This document shows, piece by piece, positions 32,772-42,060 of a DNA stretch of 64,000 nucleotides (within the stretch, counting starts at the first letter, position 1; each line of letters begins with the position of its first letter). The translations under genes were made by a program, and so were the position numbers. The notes below the pieces were generated by a model, which was not told the DNA's origin, ran no database searches, and saw nothing but the letters and a program-made list of their open reading frames with translations. Source of the stretch: Catellatospora sp. TT07R-123 (lineage in GTDB: Bacteria > Actinomycetota > Actinomycetes > Mycobacteriales > Micromonosporaceae); NCBI RefSeq assembly GCF_018327705.1, contig NZ_BNEM01000002.1, forward strand, positions 3,410,001-3,474,000. Reading direction: 5' to 3'.

Positions 32772-34160
32772 TCAGGACAGCGCGCCCTCGTCGAACGGGC
32801 CGACCACGGCCAGCGACATCGGCACGGTGAGCACCTGCGCCGCGATCGCGTTGGCGTCGTCGAGGGTGACCGCGTCGATGCGCGACAGCAGCTCGTCGAC
32901 GTCCATCAGGTCGCCGTACAGCAGCTCGCCCTTGCCGAGGCGGCTCATGCGGGAGCCGGTGTCCTCCAGGCCGAGCACCAGCGACCCCTTGAGCATGCCC
33001 TTGCCCCGGCGCAGCTCCTCGGCGGTGATCCCGTCGGCGGCCACCTCGGCGAGCCCGGCCCGGATCAGGTCGAGCACCTCCTGCGCCTTGCCCGGCGCGC
33101 ACCCGGCGTACACGGCGAACGAGCCGGTCTCGGCGTACTGGGAGGTGTAGGAGTAGACCGAGTAGGCCAGGCCGCGGGTCTCGCGGATCTGCTGGAACAG
33201 GCGGCTGGACATGCCGCCGCCGAGCACGTTGTTGAGCACGCCGAGGGCGAAGCGCCGCTCGTCGTGGCGGTCCAGCGCCGGGCCGCCGAGCACCAGGTGC
33301 GCCTGCTCGGTGTCGTCGGCCCGCAGCAGGGTACCTGCGGGCAGGGTCTTGACCCTGGTCAGGGGTGAGCGGGTGGGCTCGGGCACGGCGTCGGGGGCCT
33401 CGCCCAGCGGCGTACCCTCGAAGGCCTTCTTGACCAGCTTGACCACGGTCGCGTGGTCGAGGTTGCCCGCGGCCGCGATCACGATCACCGGCGGGGTGTA
33501 CCGGCGCCGGTAGAAGCTGTGGATCTGCTTGCGGGTCATCGGAGTGATCGTCTCGGCGGTGCCCGAGATCAGCCGGCCCAGCGGGTGGTCGCCGTACAGC
33601 GCCTCGGCGTGCAGGTCGTGCACCTCGTCACCGGGCTCGTCGGCGTGCATCGCGATCTCTTCGAGGATCACGCCGCGCTCGGTCTCCACGTCGGCCTCCG
33701 CCAGCACCGAGTCGGCGACCGCGTCGCACATGACGTCGATCGCCAGCCCCAGGTCGGCGTCGAGCACCCGGGCGTAGAAGCAGGTGTACTCCTTGGCGGT
33801 GTAGGCGTTGGTCTCGCCGCCGACCGCCTCGATCGCCGCGGAGATGTCCAGGGCCGAGCGCTTGCGCGTGCCCTTGAACAGCAGGTGCTCCAGGAAGTGC
33901 GACGCGCCGCCGAGCTGCGGGGCCTCGTCGCGGGAGCCGACGCCCACCCAGATGCCGACGCTGACGCTGCGCATCGCGGGCACGGCCTCGGTGAGGATGC
34001 GCATGCCGTTGGGCAGCACCGTGCGCCGGACCGTGCCGCCGAGCGGGTCGCTGTCGTCCACGCGGGGTTCCGCCCTGTGCTCGGAGGTACGGGCAACGGG
34101 CACAGCCCGCGCAGACTCGGAGGTCTGCGCGGGCTGTGCGCTGTCGTGCTCTGCCGTCAC
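32772..34160 (-). CDS. M16 family zinc metallopeptidase
   Basis: A 462-residue processing-protease-like peptidase. The inverted zinc motif H88-FL-E91-H92 (HFLEH) and the distal E168 in GVILEEIAMHADEPGD are present, so the enzyme should be active. A second, inactive-type M16 domain follows with GGGMSSRLFQQIRETRGLAYSV. It is next to pnp as in Streptomyces and mycobacteria. GTG 34160 begins six bases after pnp ends. The codons for residues about 8-20 form a 17-bp perfect hairpin, so the start region could control expression. The role of this family member in the cell is not established. Confidence 0.92.
   Translation of the reverse strand: MTAEHDSAQPAQTSESARAVPVARTSEHRAEPRVDDSDPLGGTVRRTVLPNGMRILTEAVPAMRSVSVGIWVGVGSRDEAPQLGGASHFLEHLLFKGTRKRSALDISAAIEAVGGETNAYTAKEYTCFYARVLDADLGLAIDVMCDAVADSVLAEADVETERGVILEEIAMHADEPGDEVHDLHAEALYGDHPLGRLISGTAETITPMTRKQIHSFYRRRYTPPVIVIAAAGNLDHATVVKLVKKAFEGTPLGEAPDAVPEPTRSPLTRVKTLPAGTLLRADDTEQAHLVLGGPALDRHDERRFALGVLNNVLGGGMSSRLFQQIRETRGLAYSVYSYTSQYAETGSFAVYAGCAPGKAQEVLDLIRAGLAEVAADGITAEELRRGKGMLKGSLVLGLEDTGSRMSRLGKGELLYGDLMDVDELLSRIDAVTLDDANAIAAQVLTVPMSLAVVGPFDEGALS
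34100..34139 (-). promoter_or_regulatory. strong hairpin inside the start of the M16 gene
   Basis: A 17-bp perfect stem (34100-34116 with 34123-34139, loop TCGGAG) lies within the first codons of the protease gene, 28 bases beyond the pnp stop on the minus strand. It may be the pnp terminator, an attenuator or an RNase site. Being perfect in coding sequence, it is unlikely to be chance. Confidence 0.6.
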
Positions 34161-34166
34161 CGACGG

Positions 34167-36494
34167 TCAGTCGCGACGGGTGCGACGGCGGCGCTCGCTG
34201 TCGTCGCCGCCGCTGCGCGGCCGGTCGCCGCGGTCGCCGCTGCGGGGACGGTCGCCGCCCTCGCGCGGAGGCCGCTCGCCGCCCTCACGGGGCGCCTTGT
34301 CGCTGACGATCGGGTTGCCGTCGGGGCCGATCTTGTCCAGGTAGATCTTGCCGCGGGCGTCCACGTCCGCGATGATCACCTCGACCTTGTCGCCGACGTT
34401 GAGGAAGTCCTCGACCTTGTCGACCCGCTTGCCGTCGCCCACCTTGGAGATGTGCAGCAGGCCGTCGCGGCCCGGGGTCAGCGACACGAACGCACCGAAC
34501 GCCGCGGTCTTCACCACGGTGCCCAGGAACCGGTCGCCCACCTTCGGCAGGGTCGGGTTGGCGATAGCGTTGATCCGGTCCACCGCGGCCTGGGCCGAGG
34601 GGCCGTCGGTCGCACCGACGTAGATCGTGCCGTCGTCCTCGATCGAGATCTCGGCGCCGGTCTCGTCCTGGATCGCGTTGATGGTCTGGCCCTTGGGCCC
34701 GATCACCATGCCGATCTTGTCGACCGGGATCTTGACGGTCGTGACGCGCGGCGCGTAGTCGCTCATCTCGCCCGGCGCGGCGATGGCCGCGGCCATCACG
34801 CCGAGGATGGTGCCGCGGGCCTCGTGCGCCTGCTGGAGCGCGCCGGCCAGCACGTCCGACGGGATGCCGTCGAGCTTGGTGTCCAGCTGCAGGGCGGTCA
34901 CGTAGTCCGGCGTACCGGCGACCTTGAAGTCCATGTCGCCGAACGCGTCCTCGGCTCCGAGGATGTCGGTCAGCGTCACGTACTTGATCTTGCCGTCGAC
35001 GTCGTCCGAGATGAGGCCCATGGCGATGCCCGCGACCGGCGCCTTCAGCGGCACACCGGCGGCCAGCAGCGACATCGTGGACGCGCAGACCGAGCCCATC
35101 GAGGTCGAGCCGTTGGAGCCCAGCGCCTCCGACACCTGCCGGATCGCGTACGGGAACTCCTCGCGCGACGGCAGCACCGGGACGAGCGCCCGCTCCGCCA
35201 GCGCGCCGTGGCCGATCTCGCGGCGCTTGGGCGAGCCCACCCGGCCGGTCTCACCGGTCGAGTACGGCGGGAAGTTGTAGTTGTGCATGTAGCGCTTGGT
35301 CTTCGCCGGCGACAGGGTGTCCAGCGCCTGCTCCATGCGCAGCATGTTCAGCGTGGTGACACCCATGATCTGGGTCTCGCCGCGCTCGAACAGCGCCGAG
35401 CCGTGCACGCGCGGGAGCACGCCCACCTCGGCGGTCAGCGGCCGGATGTCGCGCAGGCCGCGGCCGTCGATGCGGACGCCGTCACGCAGCACGCGGTGGC
35501 GCACCTCGTACTTCGTCAGCGAGCGGAACGCCGCCGGCAGCTCCTTCTCGCGCCCCTCGAACTGGGGCGCGACCTGGGTCAGGACCTTCTCCTTGACCAG
35601 GTCGAGGGCTTCCTCGCGCTCGGCCTTGCTGATGATCTTCAGCGCCTCGGCCACCTCGGTGCCCGCAGCGGCCTTGACCGCCGCGTACACGTCGTCCTGG
35701 TAGTCCAGGAACACCGGGAACTCGCCCACCGGCTTCGCGGCGACCGCGGCCAGCTCGCTCTGCGCCCGGCACAGCTCGCGGATGGCGGCCTTCGCGGCCT
35801 CCAGACCGCCTGCCACGACCTCCTCGGTCGGGGCGGCCGCGCCACCGGCGACCAGCTTGGCGGTGTGCTCGGTGGCCTCCGCCTCGACCATCATGACCGC
35901 GACGTCGCCGTCCTCCAGCGTCCGGCCGGCGACCACCATGTCGAAGGTGGCCCGCTCCAGCTCGGCGTGGGTCGGGAAGGCGACCCACTGGCCGTCGATG
36001 TGCGCCACGCGGGTGGCACCGATCGGGCCGCTGAACGGCAGGCCCGCCAGCTTGGTCGACATGCTGGCCGCGTTGATGGCCACCACGTCGTACGGGTGGG
36101 ACGGGTCGAGCGAGAGGATCGTCTCGACGACCTGGACCTCGTTGCGCAGGCCCTTGACGAACGACGGGCGCAGCGGCCGGTCGATCAGGCGGCAGGTGAG
36201 GATGGCGTCCTCGCTGGGACGGCCCTCGCGGCGGAAGAACGAGCCCGGGATGCGACCCGCGGCGTACATCCGCTCCTCGACGTCCACCGTCAGCGGGAAG
36301 AAGTCGAACTGGTCCTTCGGGGTCTTGCTCGCGGTGGTCGCGGAGAGGACCACCGTGTCGCCCAGGCGGGCTACGGCCGAACCAGCGGCCTGACGGGCCA
36401 GGCGGCCCGTGGAGAAAGTGATCTCACGCGTACCGAACGCGCCGTTGTCGATCACTGCCTTGCTGTGCTGCTCGCCGAGTGTGCTCTCGGTCAT
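34167..36494 (-). CDS. pnp: polyribonucleotide nucleotidyltransferase (PNPase)
   Basis: A 775-residue phosphorolytic 3'-5' exoribonuclease, also making polynucleotide tails in actinomycetes. Two RNase PH domains are visible (second with [20 protein letters not shown] then [10 protein letters not shown]; TEPxGxSDP-equivalent region [20 protein letters not shown]), then a KH domain with [12 protein letters not shown] and an S1 domain with [17 protein letters not shown]. The C-terminus is a disordered Arg/Gly/Asp tail with REGGxRP and PRSGD repeats. ATG 36494 follows AAGGAG. Directly downstream of rpsO, as is conserved. Confidence 0.96.
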   Translation of the reverse strand: MTESTLGEQHSKAVIDNGAFGTREITFSTGRLARQAAGSAVARLGDTVVLSATTASKTPKDQFDFFPLTVDVEERMYAAGRIPGSFFRREGRPSEDAILTCRLIDRPLRPSFVKGLRNEVQVVETILSLDPSHPYDVVAINAASMSTKLAGLPFSGPIGATRVAHIDGQWVAFPTHAELERATFDMVVAGRTLEDGDVAVMMVEAEATEHTAKLVAGGAAAPTEEVVAGGLEAAKAAIRELCRAQSELAAVAAKPVGEFPVFLDYQDDVYAAVKAAAGTEVAEALKIISKAEREEALDLVKEKVLTQVAPQFEGREKELPAAFRSLTKYEVRHRVLRDGVRIDGRGLRDIRPLTAEVGVLPRVHGSALFERGETQIMGVTTLNMLRMEQALDTLSPAKTKRYMHNYNFPPYSTGETGRVGSPKRREIGHGALAERALVPVLPSREEFPYAIRQVSEALGSNGSTSMGSVCASTMSLLAAGVPLKAPVAGIAMGLISDDVDGKIKYVTLTDILGAEDAFGDMDFKVAGTPDYVTALQLDTKLDGIPSDVLAGALQQAHEARGTILGVMAAAIAAPGEMSDYAPRVTTVKIPVDKIGMVIGPKGQTINAIQDETGAEISIEDDGTIYVGATDGPSAQAAVDRINAIANPTLPKVGDRFLGTVVKTAAFGAFVSLTPGRDGLLHISKVGDGKRVDKVEDFLNVGDKVEVIIADVDARGKIYLDKIGPDGNPIVSDKAPREGGERPPREGGDRPRSGDRGDRPRSGGDDSERRRRTRRD

Positions 36495-36658
36495 GAAGCT
36501 TTGTGCTCCTTCTGTCTGCGGCACGCCGCCGCCCACACCCCGGGTAGACAGTCGGTCTTCGATCGAAGCGCCCGGAGTGTGACTCCGGACACCACTACCG
36601 AGGACCGACCCGGTTCACCCGACGAGCGGGTGACGTGCCTTCTTCTTGGTTAAGCCGA

Positions 36659-36684
36659 GGGGGAGCGACTGGCGCCGCTCCCCC
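36659..36684 (-). terminator. rpsO-pnp intercistronic hairpin
   Basis: GGGGGAGCG (36659-36667) pairs perfectly with CGCTCCCCC (36676-36684). It begins ten bases after the rpsO stop. In other bacteria this junction carries a terminator and RNase processing site that control pnp. Two smaller stems follow before the pnp start. Confidence 0.65.
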
Positions 36685-36693
36685 GGATCCGAA

Positions 36694-36963
36694 CTATCGA
36701 CGCAGGCCGAGGCGCTCGATGAGCGCACGGTAGCGGGCGATGTCCGACTTCGACAGGTAGGCCAGCAGCCGCTTGCGGCGGCCGACCAGCAGCAGCAGAC
36801 CACGACGGCTGTGGTGGTCGTGCTTGTGCGTCTTCAGGTGCTCGGTCAGGTCCTGGATCCGCTTGGTCAGCACGGCCACCTGGACCTCCGGCGAACCGGT
36901 GTCACCCTCGGTGGTCGCGTAGTCCGCCATGATCTGGGTCTTGACAGCAGCGTCGAGCGCCAT
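36694..36963 (-). CDS. rpsO: 30S ribosomal protein S15
   Basis: An 89-residue primary 16S rRNA-binding protein. The sequence contains [39 protein letters not shown] and RRKRLLAYL, unmistakable S15 signatures, at full length. ATG 36963 is preceded by AGGGAG. Upstream lies a 150-base leader with a hairpin, a place where S15 often controls its own translation. pnp follows. Confidence 0.97.
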   Translation of the reverse strand: MALDAAVKTQIMADYATTEGDTGSPEVQVAVLTKRIQDLTEHLKTHKHDHHSRRGLLLLVGRRKRLLAYLSKSDIARYRALIERLGLRR

Positions 36964-37115
36964 GTTCTCCCTAACTGATGGGTCTTCCTAACCGTCCCGG
37001 CAGCCCGCGGCGTCGAGCAGGCATACCCGGACCAACACCGGTGACCCGGTGTCGAATCCAGGTTACCAGTTGGTGAGGTGAGGGCCCGCCGGTATACGGA
37101 ATGTGCGTTTCCGGG
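36964..37115 (-). promoter_or_regulatory. rpsO upstream leader with hairpin
   Basis: Between the Fic gene and rpsO lie 152 bases. ACACCGG (37035-37041) pairs with CCGGTGT (37046-37052), loop TGAC. rpsO leaders in many bacteria fold to bind S15 and repress translation; whether this is such a leader is inference. It should also hold the rpsO-pnp promoter. Confidence 0.4.
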
Positions 37116-38504
37116 TCAATACAACTGCTGCGAGAACCGGCCCACGGCGGCGGTCAGCGTACGGTCCACCAGCTCCGCCGCGTCGTCCCAGCGTTCGGCG
37201 ACGGTCTCGTCGGGGGCGATGAGCACCATGTCCGTGGGCGGCAGGTCGTCGAGCAGCCGGACGGACTGCTCGTGGTCGGGCGCGGGCCGCAGCATGTACG
37301 CGTCCGCCTCCAGCACCAGGACGCCGGATGCCCGCAGGTCTCCCACGGCCACCGAGTACCGGAACGTGTAGCCGAGCACCCGGACGAAGACCGACACCAG
37401 GTCGACGTTCGCGCCGCGGACGTCCTCCATCCCGGTCCGGGCGTCGGGGTCGAGCTCGCGGAAGGCCCGCTCGATGTCCTCGATCACCGGTTGCAGCATC
37501 CGGTGGAACCGGGTCACCAGCTCCGACATGGCCGCCGTGGTACGCGCCGCGGCTCCGGGTTCGACCTCGGCGCGCTGCCCGCGCAGCCGCTCCACGTGCG
37601 CGCGCACCACCGCCACTGCGCCGCTCTGGACCGGCGCGACCAGCGCGGGCCGCTCCAGTTCCGCCCGCATCGCGACGATCTGCAGCTGAGCGAACAGGTG
37701 CACCAGCGGGCGCAGGTCGCCGTCGTTGGCCGCGTCGAGGGCCGCGATGTAGTCGGGCCGGTTGCGGCGATCGACCACGAGCGGCGCGTACCGGCCTCTG
37801 AGCAGGGCCAGCAGCGTCAGCGCGCGGGCGACCCGGCCGTTACCGTCGGCGAACGGGTGGATGCGGATGAAACGGTGGTGCAGCCAGGTCGCCCGGACCA
37901 CCGGATGCGCACCCTCTGTCTGCCGGTACAGCTCGACCAGGCGCTCCATCTGCGCGGGCACGTGCTCGGGCGGGGTGTACTCCAGCAGGCTGCCGTCGGG
38001 CCGCCGCACGTGGTTGGGCTGCGTCTTCCACTCCCCGCGCGGGAGCGGCACCTGCACCGCCCGCCCGAGCGCGTCGCGCGCGTCGTATACGGGCTGGTGC
38101 GCGGTGATGAGCTGATGCAGCTCACGGATGAAGAAGACGGACAGGTCCCGCCCTTCGCGGACCGCACCGACCAGGAACTCCAGCGCGTCGAGCTGGTCGC
38201 GCATCAGGTCGAGGGCGTCGCCGGGCACCCCGCCCTGCCGCGCCGCGACCTCGGCGGTGATGCCCTCGGCGACCAGCGCCTCGGTGACGCCCCAGTCGAG
38301 GTCGTACAGGCGCTCGATGATGCCGGTCTCGATGGCGTGGCGGCGCAGGCTGCGCTGGCGCGCCTGGGCGAACTCGGCGGTCGGCGCCTGCGCGATCGAC
38401 CGCTCCCAGGCCTTGTGCAGGGAGTCGACGGTGGACCGGATCGGCTCGACCGTGCCGTTGAGCGCGGGCAGCGGCTCCACTTCCCGCCAGGGCATGAGGC
38501 TCAC
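37116..38504 (-). CDS. Fic domain protein (probable AMP transferase)
   Basis: About 462 residues. The Fic core HPFADGNGRVAR, preceded by HHRFIRI, is intact, with catalytic His, so AMP transfer from ATP to a protein hydroxyl is expected. The upstream flap region is YTPPEHVPAQMERL. An N-terminal helix has HAIETGIIERLYD, resembling the autoinhibitory (S/T)xxxE(G/N) site but with Arg and Thr at the flanking positions. The C-terminal 150 residues are of unknown type. GTG 38504 or ATG 38495 are possible starts. No small antitoxin-like gene is adjacent. Target unknown. Confidence 0.87.
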   Translation of the reverse strand: MSLMPWREVEPLPALNGTVEPIRSTVDSLHKAWERSIAQAPTAEFAQARQRSLRRHAIETGIIERLYDLDWGVTEALVAEGITAEVAARQGGVPGDALDLMRDQLDALEFLVGAVREGRDLSVFFIRELHQLITAHQPVYDARDALGRAVQVPLPRGEWKTQPNHVRRPDGSLLEYTPPEHVPAQMERLVELYRQTEGAHPVVRATWLHHRFIRIHPFADGNGRVARALTLLALLRGRYAPLVVDRRNRPDYIAALDAANDGDLRPLVHLFAQLQIVAMRAELERPALVAPVQSGAVAVVRAHVERLRGQRAEVEPGAAARTTAAMSELVTRFHRMLQPVIEDIERAFRELDPDARTGMEDVRGANVDLVSVFVRVLGYTFRYSVAVGDLRASGVLVLEADAYMLRPAPDHEQSVRLLDDLPPTDMVLIAPDETVAERWDDAAELVDRTLTAAVGRFSQQLY

Positions 38505-38519
38505 AACCGCCGATGCTAC

Positions 38520-38549
38520 GACCCGGGCGCGGCGCACCGCGCCCGGGTC
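38520..38549 (-). terminator. terminator hairpin after the secreted protease gene
   Basis: GACCCGGGCGCG (38520-38531) pairs perfectly with CGCGCCCGGGTC (38538-38549), loop of six, 28 bases beyond the protease stop codon and before the Fic gene. A strong 12-bp GC stem without T-run. Confidence 0.65.
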
Positions 38550-38576
38550 TCAACTATGTCGAGCAAGCCCCGCGGA

Positions 38577-40145
38577 TCAGGGCTGGGGTTTGGGCGGGGC
38601 GCCGACGACCGGACCGGTGACCGACAGGACCAGTTTCAGCGAGTTGCCGGTACGGGCGTTGACCCGGTCCAGGATCGTCGCCACCGGTGAGTAGTGGTTG
38701 AGCTCGGCGGCGTTGGTGCACGGGCCGCTGCCGGGGTCGCCGAACTTGAGGATGCCCAGCGCCTTGCCGTCGGCCTCGGTGAACAGCGGCCCGCCGCTGT
38801 CGCCGGGACGGGCGCAGATGCGCACCGAGATCAGCGTGCCGACCGCGGTGACCTCGCCGCAGCGGGTGCCCGGCTGGTAGCCCGCGCCCGCGCCGGAGTC
38901 GACGTACTGCTCCCCGGCCTTCGGGGTGTAGCCCGCACCGCTGGCGCAGACGACCCAGCCGACCTGCACCGCCGACGGCTTCAGCAGGCCGGTGAGCTGC
39001 ACGTCGTGGCTGCCCGCGCAGCCGCCGGGGCACCAGTAGTTGAGGCTCGGCACCGGCCGGACGCTGTTGATCAGGCCCAGCGCCGCGCTCCACGTGCGCT
39101 CGGCGCCCGGCTGGTACGGCAGCACCGCGTAGTCGTACGCGCTGCCGATGCCCGCGACGTTCTCCGACAGCTGGCCGCGCAGCGTGGCGTCGGCGGGCTC
39201 GATGCCGACCGGGATCTTCTGGCCGAGGTAGTCGTGCCAGGTGTCGTCGCGGCGGGTGTGCCGGTCGCTGTTGACGCAGTGCCCGGCGGTGAGCACGTAG
39301 TACGCCCCGGTGACCTGCGAGCGCAGGTTGTAGCCGGTGGTGCAGCCGCCGACGGTGCCGTCGTCGCGCGGCACGTCGAGCCGGATGCCGCCGCGCATCG
39401 GCGGGGTGTGGCAGTTCAGCGGGTTGCACGACTTGGGCACCCCGACCGGCCCGGTGACCCGGCGCAGCGTCCCGGCCGCATCGGCGGCCGCCAGGGCCGC
39501 GGCCAGCGCCGGGTCGCCGGCGGGCACCTGCTCGTTCGCGGTGACCAGCACCCGGTTGGTGACCGGGTCGACGGCGACGGCCGCGCCGTCGGTCTCGCCG
39601 AGTGCGGTGCGGGCGCGGGTCGCGGCGTCGGTGAGCTCGCGCAGCGAGTGCTCGGCCCGGACCACGCGCACGTGGGCCGCGTCGCCGGTGCGCGCCAGCT
39701 CGGCGGTGAGCGCGCCGGGCACGGTCGACGCGACGGTGAGCACACCGCCCGCGGCCTGGTCGAGCCACAGGCCCGCGTACTGGTCCGGGAACCGGGCCGC
39801 GAGCCGGTCGCCGAGCTGCCCGGCCGTCTCCTGGAGGGCCAGGCGGCGCTGCGCCTCGGCGGCGGAGACGCCGTACCTGGTGCGCAGGTAGGCGGTGGAG
39901 GCGGGGGCGACCACGCCGGTGCCGGTGGCGCTCGGCGCGGCGGGCGCACCGCCCGCGCCGGATGCGGTCGGCGACGCGGCCGAGGACGGCTCCGGCGCCG
40001 CGGTGATGTCGTAGCCGGCGCCCTCGACGAAGGCCGCCTGCGGCTGCGGTTCGGCCGAGCCGCGGTCGTGCAGGACCACGGCGGCGGCACCGGCGGCAAG
40101 GACCGCCATGACTGTCAGGGACACGATGATGCGCTTGCGCGACAC
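38577..40145 (-). CDS. secreted trypsin-like serine protease (S1 family) with pro-domain
   Basis: A 522-residue exported protein. Residues 1-25 are a signal peptide (basic MSRKR, then hydrophobic). A Ser/Pro/Ala linker is followed by a pro-region with YLRTRYGVSAAEAQRRLALQ, like alpha-lytic/streptogrisin propeptides. The catalytic domain has H289 in VLTAGHC, D338 in YDYAVL and S450 in RPGDSGGPLF, with several paired cysteines. The triad is complete, so it should be active after pro-domain removal. GTG 40145 is the start. Single gene between terminators; probably an extracellular nutrient protease. Confidence 0.88.
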   Translation of the reverse strand: MSRKRIIVSLTVMAVLAAGAAAVVLHDRGSAEPQPQAAFVEGAGYDITAAPEPSSAASPTASGAGGAPAAPSATGTGVVAPASTAYLRTRYGVSAAEAQRRLALQETAGQLGDRLAARFPDQYAGLWLDQAAGGVLTVASTVPGALTAELARTGDAAHVRVVRAEHSLRELTDAATRARTALGETDGAAVAVDPVTNRVLVTANEQVPAGDPALAAALAAADAAGTLRRVTGPVGVPKSCNPLNCHTPPMRGGIRLDVPRDDGTVGGCTTGYNLRSQVTGAYYVLTAGHCVNSDRHTRRDDTWHDYLGQKIPVGIEPADATLRGQLSENVAGIGSAYDYAVLPYQPGAERTWSAALGLINSVRPVPSLNYWCPGGCAGSHDVQLTGLLKPSAVQVGWVVCASGAGYTPKAGEQYVDSGAGAGYQPGTRCGEVTAVGTLISVRICARPGDSGGPLFTEADGKALGILKFGDPGSGPCTNAAELNHYSPVATILDRVNARTGNSLKLVLSVTGPVVGAPPKPQP

Positions 40146-40181
40146 GCCCAGACCTCCCCGTACTCGGCGTATGCGGAAAAC

Positions 40182-40199
40182 CCCGGCAGCATAGCCGGG
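40182..40199 (-). terminator. intrinsic terminator of the truB-ribF unit
   Basis: CCCGGC (40182-40187) pairs with GCCGGG (40194-40199). On the minus strand the stem is followed by GTTTTCC, one of the few intrinsic terminators here with a T-run. It lies seven bases past the ribF stop. Confidence 0.7.
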
Positions 40200-40205
40200 T
40201 TCGGG

Positions 40206-41141
40206 TCAGGGCGCGGGCACACCCAGGACGGCACGGGTGCGCGCCACGTCGTCGTCGATCGCGGCGACCAGGGCCTCGACGCCGTCGAACTTGAGGGTCG
40301 GCCGCAGGTGGCTGACGAAGTCGAGGGCCAGGCGCTCGCCGTACAGGTCGCCGGAGAAGTCGAGCACGTACGCCTCGACGCGGCGGTCCTGGCCGGAGAA
40401 GGTCGGGTTGGTGCCGATGGAGACGGCGGCGGGCAGCCGCTCGGTGCCGCGCACCAGCCAGCAGGCGTAGACGCCGTCGGCGGGCACCGCGGCGTACTTG
40501 GCGGTGAACAGGTTCGCCGTCGGGAAGCCGATCTCGCGGCCGCGCTGGTCGCCGCGGACGACGACGCCCTCCAGCCGGTGCGGCCGCCCCAGCACCGCCG
40601 CGGCGGCCTCGACGTCGCCCGCGTCCACGCAGGCCCGGATGTAGGTCGACGAGAAGACGGTGCCGTCGCCGGTCACCAGCGGCGCGGGCTCGACCGCGAA
40701 CCCGAACGTGCGCCCGAGCCGGGCCAGCAGCTCCACGTCCCCGGCGGCCTTGTGCCCGAACCGGAAGTTCTCGCCGACCACGACCAGGGCCGTGTGCAGG
40801 TGCTCGACCAGCATGTCGTGCACGAACCGGTCGGCGGGCAGCCGCGAGAAGTCCAACGTGAACGGCTGCACGCACAGCACGTCCGCACCCAGGCCCTCGA
40901 TCAGCTCGGCCTTGCGCGGCGGCGGGGTCAGCACGGCCGGGTGCGAGCCCGGCCGCACCACCTCGGACGGGTGCGGGTCGAAGGTCACCACGACCGCGGG
41001 CAGGCCCAGCTCACGGGCGCGCTTGACCGCGTGGCCGATGGTCTGCTGGTGCCCGCTGTGCACGCCGTCGAAGACGCCGATGGTCACCACGGAGCGGCCC
41101 CAGCCGCCGGGCGCCGCGTCGAACCCACGCCACCGCTGCAT
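40206..41141 (-). CDS. ribF: bifunctional riboflavin kinase/FAD synthetase
   Basis: A 311-residue enzyme making FMN from riboflavin and FAD from FMN. The N-terminal adenylyltransferase has VVTIGVFDGVHSGHQ (HxGH site) and STYIRACVDAGDV (ISST-like signature). The C-terminal flavokinase has GREIGFPTANL (GxPTAN) and ERLALDFVSHLRPTLKFDGV. ATG 41141 overlaps the truB stop (TGATG); a GTG one codon earlier overlaps too. Translationally coupled with truB, as is widespread in bacteria. Confidence 0.95.
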   Translation of the reverse strand: MQRWRGFDAAPGGWGRSVVTIGVFDGVHSGHQQTIGHAVKRARELGLPAVVVTFDPHPSEVVRPGSHPAVLTPPPRKAELIEGLGADVLCVQPFTLDFSRLPADRFVHDMLVEHLHTALVVVGENFRFGHKAAGDVELLARLGRTFGFAVEPAPLVTGDGTVFSSTYIRACVDAGDVEAAAAVLGRPHRLEGVVVRGDQRGREIGFPTANLFTAKYAAVPADGVYACWLVRGTERLPAAVSIGTNPTFSGQDRRVEAYVLDFSGDLYGERLALDFVSHLRPTLKFDGVEALVAAIDDDVARTRAVLGVPAP

Positions 41142-42049
41142 CACTGCTCGCCTCCCACCAGGACGATCTCGGCTCGGGCCTTGCCGGCGCGCTCGGACAT
41201 GACCGCGAGCGCCGTGCCGTCGGGACCCACCACACCGTACGGCCCGGCCTGGCCGGTCACGGGCAGCGGCCCACCGTGGGAGACGGTCTTGGCGGCGTCG
41301 GCGTCCACGGTGCGCACGGGCATCGCGCGGCCGAGAGCCTGCGCCAGCGGCAGCGCCACCGGGTCCGCGAGCTCCGCGAGCGCTTCCAGGGTGTACGACT
41401 CAGCCAGCGTGAACCCGCCCACGGCGCTGCGCCGCAGCGCGGTCAGGTGCCCGCCCACGCCCAGCCCCGCCCCGAGGTCGCGGGCGATGGCCCGGATGTA
41501 GGTGCCCGACGAGCAGGCCACCTCCACCTCGATGTCGATCATGTCATCGACCGGCGTGATGTTCAGCACGTCGATCCGCGAGATGGTCACCCGGCGCGCG
41601 GGCAGCTCGACCTGCTCGCCCTGCCGCACCCGGTGGTACGAGCGCACCCCGTTGACCTTGATCGCGCTGACCGCGGACGGCACCTGGTCGACCTCGCCGG
41701 TCTGCGCGGCCAGCCCGGCCCGGATCTGCTCCTCGGTCACGTGCCCGGCGGGCACGGTGGCGGTCACGTCCCCTTCGGCGTCGTCGGTGACCGTGGCCTG
41801 CCCGAGCCGGATCGTGCCCCGGTAGACCTTGTCCGTGCCGACGACGTACGTCAGCAGGCGGGTGGCCCGGCCGACGCCCAGCACCAGCACCCCAGTCGCC
41901 ATCGGGTCCAGGGTGCCGCCGTGGCCGACCTTGCGGGTGCCCGCGATGCGGCGCACCTTCGCCACGACGTCGTGCGAGGTCATGCCCGGGGCCTTGTCCA
42001 CCACGATGAGGCCGTCGGTGACGGGACGGGTGTTCTTCGCGCTGCTCAC
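41141..42049 (-). CDS. truB: tRNA pseudouridine-55 synthase
   Basis: A 302-residue enzyme converting U55 of tRNAs to pseudouridine. Catalytic D48 lies in VGHGGTLDPMATGVLVLG; DKAPGMTSHDVV and VPSAVSAIKVNGVRSYHRVR are conserved TruB blocks, with a C-terminal PUA-like part (GPYGVVGPDGTALAVM). GTG 42049 follows the MATE gene end by 11 bases. Its end overlaps ribF. It belongs to the rbfA-truB-ribF neighbourhood, here interrupted by membrane-protein genes. Confidence 0.95.
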   Translation of the reverse strand: MSSAKNTRPVTDGLIVVDKAPGMTSHDVVAKVRRIAGTRKVGHGGTLDPMATGVLVLGVGRATRLLTYVVGTDKVYRGTIRLGQATVTDDAEGDVTATVPAGHVTEEQIRAGLAAQTGEVDQVPSAVSAIKVNGVRSYHRVRQGEQVELPARRVTISRIDVLNITPVDDMIDIEVEVACSSGTYIRAIARDLGAGLGVGGHLTALRRSAVGGFTLAESYTLEALAELADPVALPLAQALGRAMPVRTVDADAAKTVSHGGPLPVTGQAGPYGVVGPDGTALAVMSERAGKARAEIVLVGGEQ

Positions 42050-42060
42050 AGCCGACCAGC

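Noticed and set aside
37020-37085. Possible tRNA-like stretch (GTCGAATCC and a GG-rich arm) upstream of rpsO
   Set aside because: The T-loop is not canonical (GGTGTCGAATCC), and no acceptor stem, D-arm or anticodon arm could be folded around it on either strand.
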